64,000 nucleotides of DNA from MPNP01 sp963668325 (GTDB lineage: Bacteria; Pseudomonadota; Alphaproteobacteria; Rhodobacterales; Rhodobacteraceae): the NCBI GenBank assembly GCA_963668325.1, contig OY764222.1:248001-312000 (forward strand), written 5' to 3'. How positions within the stretch are numbered: the first letter of the stretch is position 1; every line of letters starts with the position of its first letter. Shown one piece after another: positions 44,535 to 53,230 of this stretch. Both the position numbers and the translations under genes were made by a program. The notes beneath the pieces were generated by a model. That model made no database searches and was not told the origin of the DNA. It was given only the letters and a program-made list of their open reading frames with translations.

Positions 44535-45941
44535 ATGCAAAAGAAATCGTTTTTATTTTCTCTTATCTTGATACTGGTATTATTTGGGACGAAGGGGTAC
44601 TCAGAACTTTATCCCAACGAGGTTTTTAAGGGCTTGCAAGCACTCCTCGTATCAGCCCAGGTTGAGGTTGGTTATAACGATCTGGAAGAGAATGAAGACG
44701 AAGTCCTGGTTAATAATCTGACTTTAACCCTCGAAAATACTGATTCAAGTTTAGTATTTGAGTTACCAACCTTGCGGTTGGTAAGACAAGGGACAAACTT
44801 GGTTGAAATTATTATACCCGACACTTTCGTTATTTCGAGTTCATCAGGGTTTGGAGTGCCTACCGAAATTGGTCAAGGGACCTTTCAAGGAACCAGACGT
44901 ATTATCATTGAACAGGATCCAGAGGGGAACAGAATTGACTATTCCATTCCAGAAATGGAAATCAGAACACAGGATGAGAGTTTTGGCTTGCTGGTTTTGT
45001 TTGAGGATATTCTTGGCAAGGTACAGTTTGAAGATATCAACCGAATTAAGGATGATGGTTTCATCTCTTCTACATCAATTGGTGAATTTTCTGGCAGGTA
45101 TCAATCCAGAGAGGGTTCCGGTTTTGCTTTCAAGGGAACAAATTACACAAGCAACTCAGTTGATAGAGGAATTAGCACAATTCACAGCCTTGGCATGGAC
45201 CTGCCCTTGGGGGATTATGACTTTACAGTGGAAACCACCCAATTCATCGTTGAATTGGAGAATGCAACCCTTGGACTACTGATAAACCAACTGGGAAATC
45301 AAATGAATGTCAATGAAGATGGTCTAATGATGAATTTAGACACCCAGGATTTTCTGATAGCCTATGAGGGATTAATCCAGGAAGCAGTGGTTATCTCGGA
45401 TACGAATATGAATTTGTCTATAGATTTGAGTGATGTAAATGAAATCTTCCAATTCGAAAATGATATTTCGCTAAATAGAGTTAGGTGGGAAAGTCCATAT
45501 ATGGAGCGGTTGGACCCGCAGGGTGAGTTTGCCGAGGATCTTGGTTCATTACAAACAAGCTATAAGATAACGGCCAACAAAGCCTTATTAGATTTTGAAA
45601 GTGTCGAAGGTTCAAATCCAGAAGATATCGAATTTAACCTTCTTTCAGATTGGGAAATCAGTGTTTTTGATTTATTTTCAAAGGGATCAGGTGAATACCA
45701 ATATGACAGGGGCAAATCTTCTGCAGAAAGTGAAGCTATTGTTGAGGGAGCAGAGGACTTCAGTGACAGACTAGTAGCGGCAAATATTGTACCACCGGAA
45801 TTTGTAGCGGGTATTCTTGGCTATATGAGCTTTCTGGATCCGAACAATAGTTCTGGTAATTCTTTTGAGTACAGGATTGAAATGGATGATGAATTTGAGG
45901 TGACTGTAAATGGAATTAACCTTGGATCATTTAATCCGTAG
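44535..45941 (+). CDS. secreted protein of unknown family
   Basis: A 468-residue protein with a clear signal peptide (residues 1-23, MQKKSFLFSLILILVLFGTKGYS in part). I do not recognise the family. The mature part is acidic, rich in short predicted strands and free of cysteines; repeated themes are NLTLTLENTDSSLVFELPTL in part, IVELENATLGLLINQLGNQM in part, and a weak second-half repeat of the same strand pattern. This suggests a periplasmic beta-rich protein such as an AsmA-like or lipid-handling fold, but that is a guess. It stands alone between the GST and pmbA genes. Confidence 0.7.
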   Translation: MQKKSFLFSLILILVLFGTKGYSELYPNEVFKGLQALLVSAQVEVGYNDLEENEDEVLVNNLTLTLENTDSSLVFELPTLRLVRQGTNLVEIIIPDTFVISSSSGFGVPTEIGQGTFQGTRRIIIEQDPEGNRIDYSIPEMEIRTQDESFGLLVLFEDILGKVQFEDINRIKDDGFISSTSIGEFSGRYQSREGSGFAFKGTNYTSNSVDRGISTIHSLGMDLPLGDYDFTVETTQFIVELENATLGLLINQLGNQMNVNEDGLMMNLDTQDFLIAYEGLIQEAVVISDTNMNLSIDLSDVNEIFQFENDISLNRVRWESPYMERLDPQGEFAEDLGSLQTSYKITANKALLDFESVEGSNPEDIEFNLLSDWEISVFDLFSKGSGEYQYDRGKSSAESEAIVEGAEDFSDRLVAANIVPPEFVAGILGYMSFLDPNNSSGNSFEYRIEMDDEFEVTVNGINLGSFNP

Positions 45942-46034
45942 GAATATTCCAAAAGCGGAGTGCAACCTACTTCCTGACTACTGACCGCCCCTTGCATGCA
46001 ACACAAGATGTCGGGAATAAATTACTGAAGAATT

Positions 46035-47381
46035 ATGAAAATTGACCTGAAAAAAGTTGCTGAACAGTCCATTCACCAAGCCCAGAAACTTGGTGCTGAC
46101 GAGGCCGATGTAATTGTTCATCAAGCCAAGAGCTTTGCCGTAAGTGTAATGGATGGCGAATTGGAAAATGTCGAAAGTCAGGACCAGATTACTCTCGGAT
46201 TAAGGGTTATTATCGGAAAAAAGCAGGCTTGCGTTGCAGGTTCCGACTTTCGAGGTGCCGCCATTGCCGAAATTACGGAAAGAGCAATCTCAATGGCTAA
46301 GGAAGCACCGGAAGACCCCTATATTGGTCTTGCGGAACCCAGTCAACTGTTTGAGAATGCAGATTCCAACAATTTAAGCCTATACAATGATGAAGCGTAT
46401 CCATCACCGGAAGAATTTACTGCAATTGGGCAGAAGATTGAGAGGAATGCAAAAGAGGTTGACGGTGTTTCAAAAATAAGTTCCTCATCAGCAGGTTATG
46501 GCGAAAACAGATCCTATTTTATGGCCACAAATGGTTTTGCCAGTGAAATCAACAAAAACTTCATGGCCGCATCAATCTCGGCAATTGCAGGTGACGGTCT
46601 AGAAATGGAAACTGACCATTACGGGGAAACAAGAATTTTCCCTTCGGATATGTCTTCACCCGAATACATCGGGAGAAAGGCTGGGGAAAGGGCTGCCGCC
46701 AAATTAGGCTCAACCAAACCCCAAACCATGAATGCACCAGTAATTTTTGACCGGAGGGTTTCTGCTTCCCTGATAGCACACGTTCTGGGAGCCATAAATG
46801 GGGTAGCTATTGCCAGGGGGGCTAGTTGGTTAAAGGATGATCTGGGAAAACGAATACTCCCAGAACACTTGGATCTATATGAAGAACCCTTCAGATCAAA
46901 ATCTCTGTCTTCAACACCATTTGATGGCGAAGGAATAGCCAAGCAGGAAAGGAAGTTCATTACAAAGGGAATTTTGGAATCCTGGCTGATGGATTTGGTT
47001 ACATCCAGGAAGTTGGGTTTGGAAACAACTGGCAATGCCAAGCGGGGAGTTTCCTCCCCACCTTCTCCAGGTATCAGCAATATTGCTTTGACATGTGGAG
47101 ATAAATCTCCCGAGGAGTTAATGAAGGAAATTAAATCTGGGGTTTTGATAACATCTCTGATTGGCTCGACCATAAACAGCAATACAGGAGATTATTCACG
47201 GGGAGCGTCAGGTTTCCTGATTGAAAATGGTGAGAAAGCCCAGCCGATTTCTGAATTTACCATTGCAGGGAATCTAAAAGATATGCTAAAGAATATCGTC
47301 CCCGCCAACAACCCCAGGCAATTCAGTTCCTACCGGGTTCCCAGTCTCTTGATTGAAAATATGACCCTGGCAGGGAGCTAG
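46035..47381 (+). CDS. pmbA: TldD/PmbA family metalloprotease regulator (TldE)
   Basis: A 448-residue protein of the TldD/PmbA family. PmbA (TldE) pairs with TldD to form a protease that degrades unfolded peptides and matures modified peptides such as microcin B17. Family stretches include DVIVHQAKSFAVSVMDGELE in part, GYGENRSYFMATNGFASE, and PSPGISNIALTCGD; the HExxH metal site of TldD is absent, as expected for PmbA. tldD is not in the window. It is 27 bp before the DUF4170 gene. Confidence 0.93.
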   Translation: MKIDLKKVAEQSIHQAQKLGADEADVIVHQAKSFAVSVMDGELENVESQDQITLGLRVIIGKKQACVAGSDFRGAAIAEITERAISMAKEAPEDPYIGLAEPSQLFENADSNNLSLYNDEAYPSPEEFTAIGQKIERNAKEVDGVSKISSSSAGYGENRSYFMATNGFASEINKNFMAASISAIAGDGLEMETDHYGETRIFPSDMSSPEYIGRKAGERAAAKLGSTKPQTMNAPVIFDRRVSASLIAHVLGAINGVAIARGASWLKDDLGKRILPEHLDLYEEPFRSKSLSSTPFDGEGIAKQERKFITKGILESWLMDLVTSRKLGLETTGNAKRGVSSPPSPGISNIALTCGDKSPEELMKEIKSGVLITSLIGSTINSNTGDYSRGASGFLIENGEKAQPISEFTIAGNLKDMLKNIVPANNPRQFSSYRVPSLLIENMTLAGS

Positions 47382-47408
47382 GGAATTAAAATTTAGGGTA
47401 ACGGTACA

Positions 47409-47654
47409 ATGAAAGCAAAACTACATTTGGTGTTTGGGGGTGAATTGTTAAATCCACAATCCAAGCGATTTAAAGATCCAGCGAATGTGGAGGTTATTGG
47501 TTTGTTTCCAAATTATCAAACAGCATATGATGCTTGGAAGGAAGCTTCACAAATGAATGTCGACAATGCCAATTTCAGGTATTTTATAGCCAAACTTTAT
47601 CAATTAATGGATGAAGAAAAATCAGAAGGACCCGTCGAGGAATTTACCTCATGA
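47409..47654 (+). CDS. DUF4170 protein
   Basis: An 81-residue protein matching the alphaproteobacterial DUF4170 family (LHLVFGGELLNPQSKRFKDP, VIGLFPNYQTAYDAWKEASQ, YFIAKLYQLMD). The function is unknown. In other alphaproteobacteria it lies with pmbA, a CysQ-type phosphatase, waaA and lpxK. Here the phosphatase and waaA are not between pmbA and lpxK. Confidence 0.87.
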   Translation: MKAKLHLVFGGELLNPQSKRFKDPANVEVIGLFPNYQTAYDAWKEASQMNVDNANFRYFIAKLYQLMDEEKSEGPVEEFTS

Positions 47655-47682
47655 GTAATTCCTAACCACACGGGTTCCATCA

Positions 47683-48690
47683 ATGAGGCAACCACACTTT
47701 TGGTATCAAAATAACCCTCTCCTTGCCTATCTTTTACTTCCTTTGACCGGAATCTGGTTGCTGGGGTCTTTAATTCGAGGGTTGATTTACACTAGGGAAT
47801 CGGTTGATATTCCCATCATTAGTGTCGGTAATGTAAATATAGGTGGAACAGGTAAAACCCCTTTGACAATCGCCTTGACACAGATGCTCCAGGAAAGGGG
47901 GCATATCCCCCAAATTATTACCAGGGGTTATGGAGGGAGCCTAAAAGGACCGGTACTTGTCAGCGAAAAACAACATTCAGTTAGGCAGGTAGGCGATGAA
48001 GCTTTATTGCTGGCGAGTTTCGGTAAAACCTGGGTCGCCAAAGACCGATACCAGGCGGCTGTCAAGGCAGTTCAGGAAGGGGCTTCTATTGTAATCCTGG
48101 ATGATGGGCACCAAAATCCGACCCTTACTCCAACCCTTGCCATAATTGTTGTGGATGCCAAAAAGGGCTTCGGTAATAACATGGTTATACCCTCGGGCCC
48201 ACTTAGAGAACCACTGGTCAAAGCACTGGATAGAGCAGATTTAATTGTGGCGGTTGGGTCTGAAGATCAGGTTGCAAATTTTCAGAGGCAATTTAGGAAT
48301 GATTTTGATTTGCCGGTAATACCGGCTCGGATGACAGTGCTTAAGTCTGGTTTAAGTATTGAAAACCAAAATGTTGTTGCCTTTGCAGGTCTTGGCGACC
48401 CCTTTAAGTTCCATAACACCCTAAATGAGTTAGGTGCCATAGTTAAAAAATTTGTTCCCCTTGATGACCATGAGGTTCCCTCGGAAAGTTTTCTTTATAG
48501 GCTGGAAAGGGAAGCAAGACAAAACGATTCCTTGCTCGTGACTACAGAAAAGGATGCTGTCAGGTTAAGCGAAAACTGGAAAAAGAAGGTATTGACCGTA
48601 CCGGTTCGTCTGGAAATATCTGACTGGGATTTGATAGATACCTGTATGCAGGAAAAATTAATTCCTTATTCGAAAAAGACAGGTAGATAA
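47683..48690 (+). CDS. lpxK: tetraacyldisaccharide 4'-kinase
   Basis: A 335-residue inner-membrane-bound kinase that adds the 4'-phosphate to the lipid A precursor. An N-terminal hydrophobic segment (LLAYLLLPLTGIWLLGSLI, residues 13-31) anchors it. Walker A is VGNVNIGGTGKT ending at residue 59, then ITRGYGG, VGDEALLLA and ILDDGHQN with the catalytic Asp-His. Length is normal. Together with lptE it shows that the cell makes LPS. Confidence 0.96.
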   Translation: MRQPHFWYQNNPLLAYLLLPLTGIWLLGSLIRGLIYTRESVDIPIISVGNVNIGGTGKTPLTIALTQMLQERGHIPQIITRGYGGSLKGPVLVSEKQHSVRQVGDEALLLASFGKTWVAKDRYQAAVKAVQEGASIVILDDGHQNPTLTPTLAIIVVDAKKGFGNNMVIPSGPLREPLVKALDRADLIVAVGSEDQVANFQRQFRNDFDLPVIPARMTVLKSGLSIENQNVVAFAGLGDPFKFHNTLNELGAIVKKFVPLDDHEVPSESFLYRLEREARQNDSLLVTTEKDAVRLSENWKKKVLTVPVRLEISDWDLIDTCMQEKLIPYSKKTGR

Positions 48691-48729
48691 TGTTTAAAGT
48701 GCTAACTAAAACCTGCATTCCATAACTCT

Positions 48730-50286
48730 TTAAAAGTCCGGCGAGGGATCAAAGTCATAGTCATAATCCTTGGAATTCTGAGGTGATGGGCTTGGGATTG
48801 TAGCCTTATTAATCAAATCATGGGTCGCACTTCCCTCCTTGGCCATATCAAGGGGTAAGCGCTTTCTGTTATCTTGTATCTGAGGGTCGGCACCCTTTCC
48901 CAATAAAATCTGGACAACTTGATCCCAATTGTATTCAGCCGCCAAATGAAGAGGTGTCCGTCCCCAATCATCCACACCGTTAATCTCATACCCTGTAGCC
49001 AAATCCTTACCGAGAGATTCCAGATCGCCAGCATAGGCTGAAACATGAAGTGGGGAACCGGTCCAGGCTACCGCATATGATTGCAAGGATGGTATCGGAC
49101 ATTCGAATATTGCTGGATTCTCAGGAATGCTATCAATTAATCCATGATGAAGCAGAAATTCATAATTAAGGGGCGGCAGTGTAGAATTAGGGGTTATTTG
49201 GCTCCACTGAGGTTTTTCAAGTAATTTAAAGATATTTGCTAGAATATCTACCAGTTCTCTTGGCTTTGGTCCAATATCGGCCATGATTGCTCCAACAATC
49301 TTGGGAATAGTACCAAACGCCCCAAAACAGGAATTGTAGTAAGCAATGCGGCGTTTTGTTGCCCTGAGTTTGACTTTATGGGGATCTACCTCCGACAGGT
49401 CTCCTTCCGTTGTCAAAAGTTCCTCGCCCAACACCCTCATGGTGTCCTCCAAATGCTTGGGCCAGCCATCCACCCAGCTTCCTATCCGATCGCCCCACTC
49501 AGAAGTGAGTTTGGGAGTGGTTCGGAGATAAAAATGATCCATAAATTTTTCAATGGATTCCTTGATCTCCGATAAGGATAGAGGTTGTAATTGATGTTCG
49601 GCATCCCTTCCGAATCTGGTGATCCCAATCTGCTGGAGAACCCCTGTACTGTTGGACAGACCAGCCAGAACAGGAAATATCGGATAGCCACAGCTTCCAC
49701 TATCAAGATTAAAAATCATTTTGGCTATTTCTGTACCAGGATCAGGAGAGATGCTCTGCACTTCGTCAATCATCAGTAGGATGGTACACTTCTTGGGTAC
49801 AATAATCTTTACCGGGTTGCTTTGATGTACTCCCACATTCAACCTTAATGCCGAAGCGGAGGAAAACATTTGCAAAGCATCAACCGTCTTTTGTCTGGTA
49901 CTCTCAAGGGTAATCTTTTTGTTCAGCTCGTGTCGGGTTTCCTTGATACATTCCCTTAATAAATCAATCGCTAAATAATCGGGATGGGGGATATAGATCG
50001 GGATGGTCTTATAGTCCTCGGATTCGTCATTCAATTGATCAATACAGTTCTGTTTGAACTTCGCCAACAACGAAGTCTTGCCAATACCCGGTGCTCCTTT
50101 AATCACTTGGGTCTCACCACCTGCTGGATTACTACGTGAACGTTCCAAATATTGTCGGCTTATAATTTTGGATTTTATAGCAATCCTGTTCTGGAGTTCC
50201 TCGCGTCCGACAAAGAATGGATTTGTTTTTCGGTCCTGGTCATCCAAAAAATCTTGTAGCCCTGCCGCATCAAATGGTTTGGTCAT
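48730..50286 (-). CDS. AAA/STAND-like ATPase with C-terminal ankyrin repeats
   Basis: A 518-residue protein. A P-loop ATPase domain covers about 20-280: FVGREELQ, Walker A KGAPGIGKTSL (Lys70, Thr71), Walker B ILLMIDEVQ (Asp174, Glu175) and a sensor stretch VLAGLSNSTGVL. A helical region (about 280-410) follows. Ankyrin-type repeats come at about 415-490 (SPLHVSAYAGDLESL, WGRTPLHLAAEYNWDQVVQI in part, GADPQIQDNRKRLPLDMA). The acidic tail ends DYDYDFDPSPDF. FVGRE plus a repeat sensor recalls STAND-type signalling and defence ATPases. It has no effector domain I can see. It sits where smc usually follows the dsbA-like gene. Confidence 0.85.
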   Translation of the reverse strand: MTKPFDAAGLQDFLDDQDRKTNPFFVGREELQNRIAIKSKIISRQYLERSRSNPAGGETQVIKGAPGIGKTSLLAKFKQNCIDQLNDESEDYKTIPIYIPHPDYLAIDLLRECIKETRHELNKKITLESTRQKTVDALQMFSSASALRLNVGVHQSNPVKIIVPKKCTILLMIDEVQSISPDPGTEIAKMIFNLDSGSCGYPIFPVLAGLSNSTGVLQQIGITRFGRDAEHQLQPLSLSEIKESIEKFMDHFYLRTTPKLTSEWGDRIGSWVDGWPKHLEDTMRVLGEELLTTEGDLSEVDPHKVKLRATKRRIAYYNSCFGAFGTIPKIVGAIMADIGPKPRELVDILANIFKLLEKPQWSQITPNSTLPPLNYEFLLHHGLIDSIPENPAIFECPIPSLQSYAVAWTGSPLHVSAYAGDLESLGKDLATGYEINGVDDWGRTPLHLAAEYNWDQVVQILLGKGADPQIQDNRKRLPLDMAKEGSATHDLINKATIPSPSPQNSKDYDYDFDPSPDF

Positions 50287-50724
50287 ACATACTCATTCCA
50301 GTTCACATTATTCATCACTTGGTCTTGATTGGTGAGAATAAAAACCCCAGGGCAAAATTTTGATGTGGAAAACTTTTTACAGTCGTTTTGGCTTGTACAG
50401 GAGGTTTAGGATTGATTGGTACAACATTTGGTCAAAAATTATACACGAAAATGTTGAGACGGGGAGACAATCAATTTTCTTTGATTCAATGAATGCGGGC
50501 TAATTCAATAACCTTGTTTTTAGGGATATCACAATATACTACGGTAATAAATGAATTTGATTTCGGCAAAGCAAGGTTGCCTAACCTATCCGGCTGAAGG
50601 AGTTATTCTTCTACCGGCACTAAAATTAAATTCGGAAGGCCGTAATAGGGGTAGAAACAAGTGAGAACGCCAAGCCAGGTCTATTCCATCTATGTTTGGC
50701 CCATAAGAATTCCCATTTCAATGA
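50287..50724. other. 438-bp intergenic stretch
   Basis: It lies between the ankyrin ATPase start and the end of the dsbA-like gene. No gene, hairpin or repeat is recognisable. In related genomes the smc gene would begin about here on the minus strand; no trace of its N-terminal P-loop is seen. Confidence 0.5.
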
Positions 50725-51366
50725 TTATGTCCTGTTCAAGGCACTCTCAATGATTTCAACCAAATCCTCATATCCCGTGTTGGAATAGTTTTTGCCATTA
50801 ACCTGAAAGGTTGGTGTTGAGCTAATGTTGTTTTCGGCAGCCCCATTCTGTGCATTTTCTAAAATCAATGTATGAAAATCAGTGTCCCTAAGACAATTAT
50901 CGATTTCCTCTTTATTGAAGCCGACGGAAAGAGCTATTGAGGTTAATCTGGAAGCTGCTTCACCAAGGGTTTGAGCTCGGGACCAATCAGCTTGCTTGAC
51001 AAAAAGCGGGTCAACAAAATGGTAGAATTTTTCCGGACCGGAACACCTGCCAATTATGGCCGCAACCCACCCGGGCTTATCCCAAATCACCTCTCTGATT
51101 TCGAATTTGATCAAATCGGTATCAATGTAGTTTTCCTTGAGTTGAGGATAAATATTTCGGTGAAAACTGGCACAATGTGGACATGTAAAGGATGCATACT
51201 CGACAAATGTTACCTTACTGCCTTTATTTCCAATACTTAATTCCTCAATCACTCTTGTGGTTTGATCTCCCTGACCTGCAGAAGGTAAAACACCCAACGA
51301 TGTACCCATGAGAAAGGTCACGAGGAAGATTGCCTTAAAGGGAAAAGAGAGGTGCCTGTTTATCAT
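50725..51366 (-). CDS. DsbA-like periplasmic thiol oxidoreductase
   Basis: About 213 residues from the ATG at 51366, preceded by AAGGAAAGTAAA. An upstream TTG/ATG in the same frame would add 27 residues before the signal peptide and is rejected. The signal peptide (about 1-33, ending PSAGQG) leads into a thioredoxin-fold domain with active site CPHC (Cys62, Cys65) in VEYASFTCPHCASFH, and the cis-Pro stretch ISSTPTFQVNGK. It resembles the DsbA-like (BdbD/ScsC-type) proteins next to mutY and DUF721 in alphaproteobacteria. It forms or isomerises disulfides in exported proteins. Confidence 0.88.
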   Translation of the reverse strand: MINRHLSFPFKAIFLVTFLMGTSLGVLPSAGQGDQTTRVIEELSIGNKGSKVTFVEYASFTCPHCASFHRNIYPQLKENYIDTDLIKFEIREVIWDKPGWVAAIIGRCSGPEKFYHFVDPLFVKQADWSRAQTLGEAASRLTSIALSVGFNKEEIDNCLRDTDFHTLILENAQNGAAENNISSTPTFQVNGKNYSNTGYEDLVEIIESALNRT

Positions 51367-51376
51367 TTTACTTTCC

Positions 51377-51901
51377 TTATTGTTTATCCTGTGCCAGTAC
51401 ATTTTTGCCAAGTTCATATAGAGCAATCCTAAGCTCGTCGTTTTCAATGTCCTTCACCACCTGCCATGATTCACTTTTAACTTCGCTTGTAGGCGACCTT
51501 ACCTTGGTTTTCTTTTGCATCGACTTGTTGAAAGAGTCATAGCTGGTATGTCTGATTTCCAGCCTTCTGATAGCTCCATAGCCAAAGGCAATATTAACCC
51601 TTTCAATAATTTGATCCTTTTGCATTTCAACTTGTTGAGCATAACCACTAGGGGTTTCGATAATTAATTTCGATCCTTTTGAGAACTGAAAACGATGGTT
51701 TATTTCGATGGGTCTACAGATTTCAGCAAGGCTTTCGCCAACAATCTCGTTCCAGGACGCGAGAATCTCTGGTTTTGAGACACCTTTTTGCTCAGCATTA
51801 ACCCGTGCTATTTCTCCATAATAATGATCTGCCGATTTGAAATTTTCGGCGTAGTTCCCACGTTTTGTTTTGCGGGAATAGATTTTTTTGATTCTGGGAA
51901 T
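51377..51901 (-). CDS. DUF721 (DciA-like) protein, non-standard start
   Basis: Only 82 residues follow the first ATG (51625). The open frame goes on upstream for about 92 more codons that clearly belong to the domain: ILASWNEIVGESLAEICRPI, KGSKLIIETPSGYAQQVEMQ. This is the DUF721 core, as in DciA, the replicative-helicase operator. There is no ATG, GTG or TTG in frame before it. ATT at 51901 has a well-placed GGAG and would give about 174 residues, the usual family length. The alternative is a frameshift near the 5' end. The gene is 10 bp upstream of the dsbA-like start. Confidence 0.72.
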   Translation of the reverse strand: MPRIKKIYSRKTKRGNYAENFKSADHYYGEIARVNAEQKGVSKPEILASWNEIVGESLAEICRPIEINHRFQFSKGSKLIIETPSGYAQQVEMQKDQIIERVNIAFGYGAIRRLEIRHTSYDSFNKSMQKKTKVRSPTSEVKSESWQVVKDIENDELRIALYELGKNVLAQDKQ

Positions 51902-51950
51902 TATCCCACTCCAGGCAAATGGAAAATATTTAACTATTTTCCATATATTA

Positions 51951-53069
51951 ATGTTTCATAATAATGTGAACAGGAATTTTGTGAATAACAGTCCATCTGA
52001 CAAATTACTGGCTTGGTATGATGATTTCGGCAGGGAACTCCCCTGGCGATACAAAAAGAGAGATGGTCGTTCCACCAGTCCAGATCCCTACAGGATTTGG
52101 ATTTCGGAAATAATGCTACAACAAACAACTGTTCCTGTTGTTGGTAAGTACTTTGATAAATTCCTTGATCAATGGCCCACAGTTGAAGATCTAGCTGAAG
52201 CGGAACCTGATGAGGTTATGGCTAGCTGGGCAGGATTGGGGTACTATTCCAGAGCCAGAAACTTATTAGCCTGTGCCAAGGTAATAGTTCAAAAACACAA
52301 TGGTCGATTCCCGAATACCTCAAGGGAACTTCTGCAATTACCCGGTATAGGCCCTTATACAGCCAGTGCAATCCAATCTATTGCCTTTGACCTTGCCGTA
52401 CCTGTTGTTGATGGGAATGCTGAAAGGGTCTATTCGAGAATATGTGGATTGACAGTACCTTTGCCCCAATCCAAAACGGAAATAATGAGCATCGCCCAAC
52501 AAATGACACCGGAAAAACGACCGGGAGATTATGCTCAGGCAATTATGGATCTGGGTTCGGTTGTTTGTAAACCACGTTCCCCTGATTGTTCCAGTTGTCC
52601 CTGGCAAGGCGAATGCAAAAGTTTTAAATTGGGATTACAACATGATATTCCATACAGGATCCTCAAGAAATCAAAGCCAACTCGTTCTGGAACATTGTTT
52701 GTTTGCTTGAATGAGCAAAACTGCTTCATGCTGGAAAGAAGACCCCAGAGAGGATTGCTGGGAGGAACCCTGGGATGGCCGGGGTTTGGTTGGGATAAGA
52801 AGCCCATAAGTAAATTTCCAGAACTGGTGGGTGGTTTAGTTCTTCCTGGTAAATTAGAACATGTATTTACTCATTTTAAAGCTTCGATCGTTGTTAAGGT
52901 TGGAATAGTAGATACTTCTGATTTTTCTACATTGGATGTTGTATGGGCAAAGCGAAAGGGATTTGATGCAACCACACTTCCAACCCTGATGAAGAAAGCA
53001 TACATTCATGCTTGTACACATTTTGATTTTGACAACCAAGCTGAATCGCTACAAATAAGGAGGGTTTGA
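51951..53069 (+). CDS. mutY: A/G-specific adenine glycosylase
   Basis: About 372 residues from ATG 51951; a start at 51888 would add 21 residues without similarity. MutY removes adenine mispaired with 8-oxoguanine. The catalytic Glu is in ISEIMLQQTTVPVV, the helix-hairpin-helix is LPGIGPYTASAI, with Asp in VVDGNAERV, and four Cys of the 4Fe-4S cluster lie in CKPRSPDCSSCPWQGEC. The C-terminal 120 residues are the NUDIX-like 8-oxoG recognition domain. It is divergent from the DUF721 gene and ends 1 bp before the tRNA. Confidence 0.96.
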   Translation: MFHNNVNRNFVNNSPSDKLLAWYDDFGRELPWRYKKRDGRSTSPDPYRIWISEIMLQQTTVPVVGKYFDKFLDQWPTVEDLAEAEPDEVMASWAGLGYYSRARNLLACAKVIVQKHNGRFPNTSRELLQLPGIGPYTASAIQSIAFDLAVPVVDGNAERVYSRICGLTVPLPQSKTEIMSIAQQMTPEKRPGDYAQAIMDLGSVVCKPRSPDCSSCPWQGECKSFKLGLQHDIPYRILKKSKPTRSGTLFVCLNEQNCFMLERRPQRGLLGGTLGWPGFGWDKKPISKFPELVGGLVLPGKLEHVFTHFKASIVVKVGIVDTSDFSTLDVVWAKRKGFDATTLPTLMKKAYIHACTHFDFDNQAESLQIRRV

Positions 53070-53070
53070 A

Positions 53071-53147
53071 TGGCGGCCTCGACAGGATTCGAACCTGTGG
53101 CCTACCGCTTAGGAGGCGGTCGCTCTATCCTGCTGAGCTACGAGGCC
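53071..53147 (-). tRNA. tRNA-Arg, anticodon CCT
   Basis: Read on the minus strand, the 77-nt sequence starts GGCCTCGTAGCTCAGCAGG and ends with an encoded CCA. The acceptor arms GGCCTCG/CGAGGCC pair perfectly with discriminator G. The anticodon stem CCGC/GCGG holds the loop CTCCTAA, giving anticodon CCT (Arg, codon AGG). The T loop TTCGAAT is standard. It is convergent with mutY. Confidence 0.97.
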
Positions 53148-53230
53148 GAAAATACCATATATTCAACTAATATCTAGTTTCAAACCAAAATCAATTTCAC
53201 CTACATTTCAGGCTCTATATAAAGTTTTTT

